Numbered from the stretch's first letter, positions 1 through 6,342 are shown. The stretch: DNA of 6,979 nt from DASTHG01 sp035491895 (GCA_035491895.1 DATJJY010000007.1:1-6979); one strand, 5' to 3'. The notes: generated by a model from the letters alone, not told the origin. Made by a program: numbers and translations.

Positions 1-1037
1 AGGGGGGACGAAAATTCTAAGCTATTCGCAATATTACACTTAGAATAGTGCACCTTAAGTTGGGTCACCGGACCAGCTCCGGAGCGCAGTTCCGCGGCGG
101 CTAAGATACCACGCACGTCGGTGGGCGCTGTGATGTCGACCTCTCCCGTGACGATCACGATTCCATGGAATGCATAGGTGGATAAGACGTGTAAGTTGCC
201 ATTTACCAATAGGATACCTTGTCCTACTCCGCCGCCAAGCGTGAGATCGCCATCGATTCTGACAAGAGGGAGGTAATCCCCGCAAGGATTGCCAAGCCCT
301 CCAGGCGCGCCCCAATTCGTAGGCTGTTGGAGGTCGCATGATGTTCCGACAGTGGCAGGACCGGTCGTGTACGACCCTCCCGGTAGGACGAGCGTCGCCC
401 GCTCCCTGAGCCGATTGAACGCCTCCAGATCGCCGGCGGCGAGCCCCGAGTCGCTCGACGACCGCAACACCTCGGGCGGCGCACCCGTGAGCGACGCCGA
501 CCCGACGATGGAAACCTCCCGGGCTGCGATCCCCGCGATCGCGCTGTCGGGCGGTGGACATGCGCCGTCACTCGTGCCGCTGATATCGACACCGTCGCCG
601 AGCGCCGCGCTGCCCCCGAGCGATACGGCCGCGGCGGGGACGAAGCTGTCGGGCGCGGGTCGCAGCAGCCAACCCAGCCGCACGCTCGCCGCCTCGCGCG
701 CGGCAGGACCCGAAGCCGGCGCACGTGGGGAGACTTCGAGCAGAAAGGCTCGTGGCGTGAGCCGGCGCACCAACGCACTCCACCCACTCCCTGCATCGAC
801 CGGAAGGGAATCGAAGGCACGAGGCAGGTTCGCTCGCAGCGTTCCGAGGGTCAGGTGCGACAGCAGCTCGGCACCTGTCCGCTCGGCGCCGATGAGCCCG
901 CGCTCCTCCTGTCGCAGTGCACCCGCCGCCCGCTGCTCCTGGACGGCGAGCACGGTGACGACGGTCAGGAGCGCCCCGCCGACCACCAGCCCCCACACGA
1001 CGAGGGCGAGCGCTGCGCCTCGCTCCCTATCGATCAC
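1..1037 (-). CDS. PilX-like minor pilin Xc, beta-solenoid-like C-terminal domain; 3' end cut by window edge
   Basis: The frame is open from a GTG at 1037 to the left edge: 345 codons and no stop, so the end lies outside. The start is chosen because it yields (V/M)IDRERGAALALVVWG, matching the MIDNERG start of the PilX-like gene at 2296-4020. A hydrophobic helix covers residues about 8-31; Glu at +5 is missing, as is usual in PilX and GspK. Residues 40-200 are Ala/Arg-rich and unrecognised. Residues about 230-345 align with the C-terminus of the gene at 6401-6979: shared C234, NWG (241-243), C252, IDGDLTL (261-267), GQGILLVNGNL, GIVIV and YSKC (331-334). Gly at 263, 280 and 298 recurs every 17-18 residues, suggesting a beta-solenoid (inference). 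Its start overlaps the preceding gene's end by 11 bp. It is probably the tip or non-polymerising subunit of a minor pilin complex; a GspK-like role is possible. GC falls sharply in the last 350 bp. Confidence 0.82.
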   Translation of the reverse strand, partial: MIDRERGAALALVVWGLVVGGALLTVVTVLAVQEQRAAGALRQEERGLIGAERTGAELLSHLTLGTLRANLPRAFDSLPVDAGSGWSALVRRLTPRAFLLEVSPRAPASGPAAREAASVRLGWLLRPAPDSFVPAAAVSLGGSAALGDGVDISGTSDGACPPPDSAIAGIAAREVSIVGSASLTGAPPEVLRSSSDSGLAAGDLEAFNRLRERATLVLPGGSYTTGPATVGTSCDLQQPTNWGAPGGLGNPCGDYLPLVRIDGDLTLGGGVGQGILLVNGNLHVLSTYAFHGIVIVTGEVDITAPTDVRGILAAAELRSGAGPVTQLKVHYSKCNIANSLEFSSP

Positions 1038-1851
1038 GGTTGTTCCGGAGGGCCACGAGCGTCACCAGGCTGTCCACCGGTTTCACGAGGTGGCCGCTCG
1101 CGTCCCGGATCGGCTCCACAGTTACTGCGCGGACGCGTACCTCGATCAGCCTCACGCGCGTCGGATCGGTAGTGGGGGTGCCGGTCGAATCGAGGTAGGC
1201 GAACGACAGACCATTGGGCGTCACCGGGCCGAGCAACGGCTGCAGACTGGCGCCCTCCTGCTCGCCCACGTACCACCGCCCGTCCTCCGACGACCGGTAC
1301 AACTTGTAGGTGACCGTCTCGAAGCCCAGGACCGGTGTGCCGAAGGCGAACCCGTCGGTGGCCGGGAGGGCGACGCCCAGGCGGAGCCCGGGCCGTCCGT
1401 CGGTGCAGGGCGCCGCACCGAGGGCCGTCACGCCGCCTCGGACCCAGCGATCGTCGTCGGCTCCGGCGAGGATCCACAGCGAATCGCCGGCGGGATCGAA
1501 GTTCCGCAGGCCGTAGCGCAGCGCGTCGCTCAGAACGAGGGACGCGGAGCCCGCGGGGCCGGCGGGCTGATCGCGACAGAGCGCCCCGAGCTGCCGCGCA
1601 GCACGCAAAGTGATCGCTGTCGGCTGCATCGCCACGAGGTCGCCGTCCGCCGCGTCGAGCTCCCGCAGCTCAGCCGGGAGGAATGCCGCCGCGATGCGGA
1701 GGTTTTGACGCCGGTCGATGCCCTGTACCGTCGCCCGGTACCCGGTCAGGGTGGATCGCATCACGCCGACGACGGCGAGCGACAGCACGCCGAAGAGCAC
1801 CAGGGCGACGAGCAGCTCCGTGAGGGTCACCCCGCGCCGGGTCAGCGACAT
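1027..1851 (-). CDS. PilW/GspJ-like prepilin, second module
   Basis: 274 residues starting MSLTRRG with predicted cleavage G7|V8; the motif VTLTE supplies Glu12 at +5, followed by a hydrophobic helix (about 8-31, LLVALVLFGVLSLAVVGV) that would anchor the subunit in the inner membrane and pack it into a pilus core. The remaining periplasmic part contains two cysteines (C92, C149), a possible disulfide, and a region around residues 175-220 (FETVTYKLYR, NGLSFAYLD) typical of PilW/GspJ beta-rich C-domains. The frame is open further upstream, to 2247, but the upstream 132 codons are out-of-frame reading of the PilV gene; the ATG at 1851, directly before the pilin leader, is the sensible start. That ATG overlaps the upstream gene's stop by 10 bp, and the stop overlaps the next start by 11 bp, so the three genes are probably coupled. 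Unlike the PilW of the first module it has no FN3 domain. GspJ is an equally good family name. Confidence 0.88.
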   Translation of the reverse strand: MSLTRRGVTLTELLVALVLFGVLSLAVVGVMRSTLTGYRATVQGIDRRQNLRIAAAFLPAELRELDAADGDLVAMQPTAITLRAARQLGALCRDQPAGPAGSASLVLSDALRYGLRNFDPAGDSLWILAGADDDRWVRGGVTALGAAPCTDGRPGLRLGVALPATDGFAFGTPVLGFETVTYKLYRSSEDGRWYVGEQEGASLQPLLGPVTPNGLSFAYLDSTGTPTTDPTRVRLIEVRVRAVTVEPIRDASGHLVKPVDSLVTLVALRNNRDR

Positions 1852-2210
1852 CGCAGCACCAGCGTGAGCGTCTCCGCGGGAAGCGGTCGCACCGGGGCCG
1901 CGGCCGGGGTGACGACGAGCCGCAGCCGGTGGGACGAGTCCGCGTCCGCGCTCCAGCCCCAATCGAGACGGGCGATGGTGCCGGCGCCCGCTCGCACCGG
2001 CTCGCTGCCATCGGCGCGGGCGACGCACCCCGTGGCACGCAGCTGCTCCAGGCGCGTCGTCGCGGCGGCGGTAACCTCCTCGGCGCGGCGCGCGCGGGCC
2101 AACGCCCGTAGCAGCGACGCCGTTTGCGCGGTCAGGCCGAGCAGCCCGATCGCCAGCACGACGAGGGCGACGAGCACCTCGAGCAGCGTGAAACCAGTGT
2201 GGCGCGACAT
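1842..2210 (-). CDS. pilV: PilV/GspI-like minor prepilin, second module
   Basis: 122 residues. The leader MSRHTG is followed by FTLLEVLVALVVLAIGLLGL, a textbook class III prepilin signal: cleavage after G6, Phe at +1, Glu11 at +5, then a 20-residue hydrophobic helix. The GLLGL stretch followed by Gln29 is characteristic of PilV. The soluble part is short (about residues 32-122) and contains C62 and C121, a possible disulfide closing the small beta domain. It is the first gene after the 85-bp gap that separates the two modules, so it may be the first gene of a separately regulated unit; upstream of the ATG there is only a weak, G-rich ribosome binding site. The next gene starts inside its last codons. 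Expected role: minor pilin that primes pilus assembly with the PilW- and PilX-like proteins that follow; GspI of a type II-like system is the alternative. Confidence 0.88.
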   Translation of the reverse strand: MSRHTGFTLLEVLVALVVLAIGLLGLTAQTASLLRALARARRAEEVTAAATTRLEQLRATGCVARADGSEPVRAGAGTIARLDWGWSADADSSHRLRLVVTPAAAPVRPLPAETLTLVLRCR

Positions 2211-2223
2211 GGAGCCCCGAGCC

Positions 2224-2282
2224 TACTACGCAACTCGCCCGCGGCACAGATCGGAATCACGCGCCGCGGGCGGTTACTACGC
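2224..2282. repeat. Inverted repeat flanked by short direct repeats, between modules
   Basis: The only substantial gap inside the array after the first module holds a perfect 10-bp inverted repeat, cgcccgcggc (2236-2245) and gccgcgggcg (2263-2272), with a 17-nt loop; AAC/GTT pairs could extend the stem past one bulged base. An 8-bp direct repeat, tactacgc, lies on both sides (2224-2231 and 2275-2282). On the minus-strand transcript the hairpin falls 24-60 nt after the stop of the PilX-like gene and before the PilV gene. No U-run follows it, so it is not a standard intrinsic terminator; an attenuating or mRNA-stabilising hairpin, or a protein-binding site, is as likely. Confidence 0.6.
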
Positions 2283-2295
2283 GCTTACTCCTCGA

Positions 2296-4020
2296 CTAAT
2301 GGGGGACGAGGAGACTCCAGTAGGAGCTCACGTTGAACCCGGTGGGGTCGACTTCGTAGTAGTGCCCGCGCGCGAAATGACCTGTCGTCGGGAAGTAGGG
2401 CGGCGGGTTGTTCGCGCCGCACTGATCGTACGAGTAGCGCTTGACGTATCCTTCGCCGGTCGTGAGCCCGACGGCGCCGCGCGAGGTCTGAATCACGCCA
2501 CCGCTGACGAACAGGCAGCCTCGTCCGGCGCCCGCGGCGCCGCAGGGCGCGGCGTTCTTGGATCCCTTGTTGTAGTTCTCCGCCCTGAAGCTGCCGAGTG
2601 CCAGCACGAAGCCGTCGACGAACGCATCTGGCGTTTCGTCCCAGCTCCGCTGCGAGGGCACGGTGGCGACGCCGGGCGCGGGGTCGTTCACCAGATTGTC
2701 GGCGACCACGATGTCGCCGCCGCTGAAGAGACCCAGGATGTCGGCGCAGTTCGTGGCCCCCGGGTTCGTCACGTACCGTATATCGTCGGCGATGATGATG
2801 TTTCCGGACGCGGCGAGCGTGAGCCGCCCGCGCAGCTTTCCGCTGACGGCGACTCTTCCCTCGACGTAGACGACGCCCCGGAAATTGGGATTGAGGGCGC
2901 GGTTGATCGGCCACAGGAACGCCGCATCACCGTTCGGCCGCTTTGCAGGGAGCCGCGGATCCACCGTACCGAGCCACGGCAGCCAGTGACCGTGGGCGTC
3001 CGCCTGCAAGAACGCGTGTCCAAGGTTCAGACTGTCCGACCCGCCAAGGAAGCAACGGGTTGACTTGACGGCGCCGGTGGTGAAGAGCCCGCAGTTGGCC
3101 GAGGTGAGCACGCTCGTGCTGTCGCCCTTCGCCTGCTGCGAGTTCTTCGCGTCCCCCACCACCCACCAAATGTCCGCCGGGTTGGTGAGCTGGTACACCT
3201 TCATGAACCCTTCGCCGTCGTCGGTCGAATCGTTGTCGCCGTTCAAGTCGACTGCGACGAACTCGATCCGCGTCGTGGCCTGGCCGTCCGCTTCCGTCCC
3301 AAGGGTCGGGCTCGCGATCGACGTCCCGCCGATCGCCGCCTGTCCTTTCAGCTTGAGCAGGTCGGACGTGGTCGGCATCGGGATGACCGCGACGCCTTCC
3401 TTCACGCCCTGCTTGTAGACGCCGAACGACTTGCCGTTGACCTTCTTCGCCGTGGCGACGGGTCCGAAGAACGTGGCGCCCGAGGACGCGATGTTGAGGT
3501 AGTCGTCGGAGAACACCGGGCCCAGAATCTGGTCGCCGTTGGCGAACTGGATGTTGTTCTCGATCGTGGTGAAGTAGGCGTACTTGGAGAAGCTCTCCTG
3601 GCTCACTTCGGCCCGGCGCACGACGCGGTCGCCCTGGACGTCCTGTGTCAGGGACACGATGCTGCCGAACACGCCGTATTGGCCGGTCGTCACGCCGCTC
3701 GGGCCCGCGTAGAGCCAGCGCCGCACGTTGGGAATCGGGGAGCCATCGGCCGCGTACACCGTGACGCCGGCCTCGAGGGTATTGAACCCCGAATCGGGAT
3801 ACTGCGCCTTGTTGCCGTTGATGAGCGAGCGCCCCTCTTCCAGTCCCGCGTCGGCCGCGGTTTCCAGCACGCCGAGCCGCGATTCGTGGCGTGCGATGAG
3901 GCTGGTGCTGGAGCTCAGGAGCGCAGATCCCGCGATCATGGCCGCCACCGCCACCACCACGAGTAGCACCACGACCAGTGCAATACCGCGCTCGTTGTCG
4001 ATCATTCGTTGTCCACGCAT
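2296..4020 (-). CDS. PilX-like minor pilin Xb with large DUF4900-like ectodomain
   Basis: 574 residues. MRGQRMIDNERG is followed by a hydrophobic helix (13-35, IALVVVLLVVVAVAAMIAGS) as in PilX N-terminal domains, without Glu at +5. A charged helix (about 40-66) follows. The segment YAYFTTIEN through GPVFSDDYLNI and FFGPV (148-188) resembles DUF4900 proteins. Residues 258-271 form an acidic, possibly Ca-binding loop (DLNGDNDSTDDGEG). From 380 to 515 come beta-strand-rich repeats centred on small glycines (YVEGRVAV, SGNIII, GGDIVV, VSGGVI), suggesting a beta-solenoid. There are six cysteines (310, 323, 425, 493, 502, 534). Usual PilX proteins are around 150-200 residues, so this is a greatly enlarged ectodomain. 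The start at 4020 has AGAAGG 7 nt upstream; ATG 4005 is an alternative, while ATG 4119 would run 74 bp into the PilW gene. It lies 25 bp downstream of PilW and is probably the exposed subunit of its complex. Confidence 0.85.
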   Translation of the reverse strand: MRGQRMIDNERGIALVVVLLVVVAVAAMIAGSALLSSSTSLIARHESRLGVLETAADAGLEEGRSLINGNKAQYPDSGFNTLEAGVTVYAADGSPIPNVRRWLYAGPSGVTTGQYGVFGSIVSLTQDVQGDRVVRRAEVSQESFSKYAYFTTIENNIQFANGDQILGPVFSDDYLNIASSGATFFGPVATAKKVNGKSFGVYKQGVKEGVAVIPMPTTSDLLKLKGQAAIGGTSIASPTLGTEADGQATTRIEFVAVDLNGDNDSTDDGEGFMKVYQLTNPADIWWVVGDAKNSQQAKGDSTSVLTSANCGLFTTGAVKSTRCFLGGSDSLNLGHAFLQADAHGHWLPWLGTVDPRLPAKRPNGDAAFLWPINRALNPNFRGVVYVEGRVAVSGKLRGRLTLAASGNIIIADDIRYVTNPGATNCADILGLFSGGDIVVADNLVNDPAPGVATVPSQRSWDETPDAFVDGFVLALGSFRAENYNKGSKNAAPCGAAGAGRGCLFVSGGVIQTSRGAVGLTTGEGYVKRYSYDQCGANNPPPYFPTTGHFARGHYYEVDPTGFNVSSYWSLLVPH

Positions 4021-4027
4021 ACGACCG

Positions 4028-4033
4028 CCTTCT
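4028..4033 (-). promoter_or_regulatory. Ribosome binding site for the DUF4900-like PilX gene
   Basis: AGAAGG on the minus strand ends 7 nt before the ATG at 4020. It sits in the 25-bp gap after the PilW stop codon and decides for this start over the in-frame ATGs at 4119 (no role for this site) and 4005 (spacing too long). Confidence 0.6.
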
Positions 4034-4045
4034 CTCGAGTCGCCC

Positions 4046-5209
4046 TCAGGGAATGTCAACTTCGGCACTCGCGACGAGGTTCGAATTCGCCGGCGTGCAA
4101 TCCTGCGCCGCCAGCCCATATAGATACTTGGACCCGGAGGTCACATCACGGTCGGTATAGAAGTACGACGGCGACCCCGACGGGGGAAAGCTCAGGAACG
4201 GATCGCCCCAGCTGGAATCGCTGACCGCCTTGCGCCAGATCACGTAGCGCACTACGTCGCGCTCGCCGCCCAGCTCGTCCACGGCGGCGTTCCAGGTGAG
4301 GTCCACCCCCGTCGTCGCCGGATTCCAGACGGCGCCGATCCCCGTGCCCAGAATCGGCGGGTCACCGCACGTCTGCTTGGTCGACAGCCCCACGTTGGGA
4401 AGTCGAATGTAGCGGCTCAGGGGACGGCGCCGCTCGCTCGAGCCCGAGAGCCCGTTGGTCACGGAGAAGCTGACGAGCACCGCCCGCACGCTGTCGATGC
4501 GCGCCGCGGCCCCGGTGTCGGAAATCGCCAGGTGAATCGGGACGCTGTGGCTCAACGGCAGGCTGCCATTCGGGACCTGTTGGATCGTCGGCGAGCCCAG
4601 CACCATGACCTGCGCGTAGTACTGAAAGAACGGCACCGCGCCGGTCTGGAGGATGTTTCGCGACACCACTTCCGGGGCCAGGTTGTTGACCTGACGGAAC
4701 AGGACGTAGTCGTCGGTCCGGCTCGTCGTGGAATCGGGCGCGAAGAAGAAGGTAATCGCCTCGGCGGGGCTGTTGATCAGGCCCCCCTGGAGGTAATCGG
4801 TGTCCGGGTACGCCACCGAGGTGGTGGGGATCGTGAACCGGTCCGCTTTGCGCGCGGCGTCCGCCGCTCCGATCGGCACGTCGGGGTCGTAGTACACGGC
4901 GAAGACGTCGCCCGGGGTGCGGGTGGCGTAATTGGCGTTGAAGGCGACGACGTTGGCGCCGGCGTAGATCATGGCCGGCTGAATGTCCGGCGCACCGGCG
5001 CCGGCGGTTCGCAGGTCCTTTTCCAGCTCGTCGAAGGCGAAACGCGAGTTCTGCAGCATGGCGCTGCGCTGCGAGCCCAGCGTGAAGCTGCGGCCCTGAG
5101 CGCGCAGGAACGCCAGCGCCCCGGCGAGTACCACCGAGAACACGGTCAGCGCGATGAGCATCTCGATGAGGGTCAAGCCCCGCTCGCTCCACCGGCGTTG
5201 GACGGTCAT
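4046..5209 (-). CDS. PilW-like prepilin with C-terminal fibronectin type III-like domain
   Basis: 387 residues. The leader MTVQRRWSERG is followed by LTLIEMLIALTVFSVVLAG: cleavage after G11, Glu16 at +5 and a hydrophobic helix (12-34). The N-terminal helix continues into LQNSRFAFDELEKDLRTAG (about 52-70), the conserved PilW amphipathic segment, then a beta-rich pilin domain to about 275. Residues 280-387 look like an FN3 module: LTWNAAVDE, then VVRYVIWRK (strand with the YxIWR pattern), YFYTDRDVTSGSKYLYGLAAQD (with the YxYGLAA pattern of strand F). The only two cysteines, C281 and C371, bracket this module and could form a disulfide. The ATG overlaps the upstream PilV-like stop in an ATGA (4 bp), indicating coupling. 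Minor pilins of this type prime pilus assembly and sit at the tip; an FN3 cap there could mediate binding to surfaces or to a partner protein (inference). Confidence 0.9.
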   Translation of the reverse strand: MTVQRRWSERGLTLIEMLIALTVFSVVLAGALAFLRAQGRSFTLGSQRSAMLQNSRFAFDELEKDLRTAGAGAPDIQPAMIYAGANVVAFNANYATRTPGDVFAVYYDPDVPIGAADAARKADRFTIPTTSVAYPDTDYLQGGLINSPAEAITFFFAPDSTTSRTDDYVLFRQVNNLAPEVVSRNILQTGAVPFFQYYAQVMVLGSPTIQQVPNGSLPLSHSVPIHLAISDTGAAARIDSVRAVLVSFSVTNGLSGSSERRRPLSRYIRLPNVGLSTKQTCGDPPILGTGIGAVWNPATTGVDLTWNAAVDELGGERDVVRYVIWRKAVSDSSWGDPFLSFPPSGSPSYFYTDRDVTSGSKYLYGLAAQDCTPANSNLVASAEVDIP

Positions 5210-5583
5210 GGCGCGGCCACCGTCACGGATCGGCTGACCGGGGTGATTCCCGGCCCGGTGACCTGCACCGTGATCTTCTTGTAGTCGTTCGGCTGCCCCT
5301 GCCCGCCGGTGCGGACGATCGTCGTCACGCGCCGGAAACCCGGGAGGCCCGTGAAGGTCGTGTCGGTGTTGGCATAGGCCGCTTCCAGCCCGTCGTAGTT
5401 CGGATCGTTGCGCACCTGGTCGATCTTGTCCATCGCCAGCTGAATCGCGGTCTGCTGGCTCTGGGTGGTCGCGGCGGTGTGCAGCGCCCGCCCCGTGGTC
5501 GAAGCCAGCATCATCATCACCACGAGCAGAATCGACAGGGCGAGGATGACCTCGATCAGTGTGAACCCGCGCTCGCGGCTCAT
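5206..5583 (-). CDS. PilV/GspI-like minor prepilin, first module
   Basis: 125 residues. MSRERG|FTLIEVILALSILLVV gives cleavage after G6, Glu11 at +5 and a hydrophobic helix (7-26) with an unusual run of three methionines (23-25). It continues through an Ala/Gln-rich helix (TQSQQTAIQLAMDKIDQVRND, split here only by its loop) into a compact beta domain ending in ITVQVTGPG. No cysteines, unlike the PilV of the second module. The start codon lies 1 nt after the stop of the GspH/FimT-like gene, with GAGGG about 9 nt upstream as ribosome binding site. The stop forms an ATGA overlap with the PilW-like gene. Position second in an H-V-W-X order supports a PilV/GspI assignment; the soluble domain is too short to separate the two families by eye. 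Confidence 0.88.
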   Translation of the reverse strand: MSRERGFTLIEVILALSILLVVMMMLASTTGRALHTAATTQSQQTAIQLAMDKIDQVRNDPNYDGLEAAYANTDTTFTGLPGFRRVTTIVRTGGQGQPNDYKKITVQVTGPGITPVSRSVTVAAP

Positions 5584-5584
5584 G

Positions 5585-6214
5585 TCAGAACGCCCTCACC
5601 CAGCCGCCGGCGCCGTACTTGAACCACGAGGCGCGACCGGTCGCGCGCTCCAGCTCGACGGACCGCGTGTCGTCGAGATGGGTGCCGCCCGTCGCCGCCC
5701 GATTGGACGTGAGGTAGAAGCCGCCCGCCTCGCTGGCGCTGCCGTCGCGGTGGAACACCACCGCGGGGAGGCCCGCCACGACCTTGGTGAAGTTCACCGC
5801 CGCCGTGCCCATGGGCCGTGCGGTGACGCCGGCGCGCCCGAAGATGATCCCCTCGCCCAGCGGCATGCCGCGCACGCGCTCGCCCGGATCGACGAGCCCG
5901 TTGTTGTTGGCGTCGTCATGGATGCGCAGCAGGTTGTTGGGCACGTCGAACATCACGATCACGTCGTGCTGCTGCGTGATCGCCTGGCGCTCGACCGCGA
6001 GCAGCATTGTCCCCACTCCCTGCATCGCCGATTCGACGCGGAACTTGGTGACGTCGATCTTCGGGGCGGCGAGCCCGACGACCACACCGATGATGACCAG
6101 AACGATCAGCATCTCGATCAGGGTGAACCCAAAGCCCGAGCGCCGGGCACACGCGTGGCGTGGCCCGGTGCCCGGGGATTCAGATCTGCTCGTGGTCTGC
6201 GACTGTCGTTCCAT
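5585..6214 (-). CDS. GspH/FimT family minor prepilin
   Basis: 209 residues. The pilin motif GFG|FTLIEMLIVLVIIGVVVG (cleavage after G29, Glu34 at +5) is followed by the amphipathic helix (about 50-83, LLAVERQAITQQHDVIVMFD) and the GspH beta domain. Residues 100-112 (DDANNNGLVDPGE) are the acidic Asn/Asp loop common in FimT/GspH proteins, possibly calcium-binding. VVFHRDGSA (152-160) is the conserved C-terminal strand-turn of the family. The start at 6214 has GGGAGG upstream at 6 to 7 nt; the longer open frame to 6310 would add 32 more residues and has no such site. Even so the leader is 29 residues, longer than the usual 6-15, and there is no later in-frame ATG or GTG before the pilin motif. 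It is the first gene of the first complete module, so expression of the set likely starts in the gap upstream. Confidence 0.92.
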   Translation of the reverse strand: MERQSQTTSRSESPGTGPRHACARRSGFGFTLIEMLIVLVIIGVVVGLAAPKIDVTKFRVESAMQGVGTMLLAVERQAITQQHDVIVMFDVPNNLLRIHDDANNNGLVDPGERVRGMPLGEGIIFGRAGVTARPMGTAAVNFTKVVAGLPAVVFHRDGSASEAGGFYLTSNRAATGGTHLDDTRSVELERATGRASWFKYGAGGWVRAF

Positions 6215-6220
6215 GACGGA

Positions 6221-6226
6221 CCTCCC
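6221..6226 (-). promoter_or_regulatory. Strong ribosome binding site for the GspH/FimT-like gene
   Basis: GGGAGG, read on the minus strand, lies 6 nt before the ATG at 6214. It is the best Shine-Dalgarno sequence in the window and fixes the start of the first gene in the module. Confidence 0.75.
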
Positions 6227-6342
6227 ACCTACCCGTCCGGCCGCTTCAGTACGCCACGCTGCAACATCCCGACTACTGTTGTACCTGGATCTCCTGTAAG
6301 ATCGCTCCAAGCCTCGGTTTTTCGCTGTAACGACGATTACCT

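Noticed and set aside
55..996. Minus-strand open frames at 55-561, 224-820 and 568-996
   Set aside because: They are out-of-frame readings of the Xc gene; only the GTG-started frame from 1037 shows a pilin N-terminus and homology to the Xa C-terminal domain.
1852..2247. N-terminal extension of the second-module PilW-like frame
   Set aside because: The extra 132 codons read the PilV gene out of frame and give an Arg/Gly-rich sequence; the pilin leader starts at the ATG at 1851.
2224..2282. Insertion sequence or integration site remnant
   Set aside because: The 8-bp direct repeats around a hairpin resemble target duplications, but no transposase fragment or terminal inverted repeat of an IS is present and the interval is only about 50 bp.
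289..3063. A 924-codon plus-strand open frame
   Set aside because: It lies antisense to four well-supported pilin genes, its product is low-complexity Arg/Ala/Ser/Pro-rich with no recognisable domain, and long antisense frames are common in high-GC DNA. Nothing on the plus strand around 289 looks like a ribosome binding site and promoter.
4021..4119. Longer start for the DUF4900-like PilX gene at 4119
   Set aside because: It would overlap the PilW gene by 74 bp and put 33 Arg-rich residues before a normal pilin-type N-terminus; the ATG at 4020 has a suitable ribosome binding site.
4532..5284. Plus-strand open frame of 250 codons opposite the PilW-like gene
   Set aside because: It is the antisense shadow of a clear pilin gene; its translation is His/Arg/Gly-rich and has no family features.
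6215..6310. Longer start for the GspH/FimT-like gene at 6310
   Set aside because: It would give a leader of about 61 residues and ignore the GGGAGG site correctly placed before 6214.
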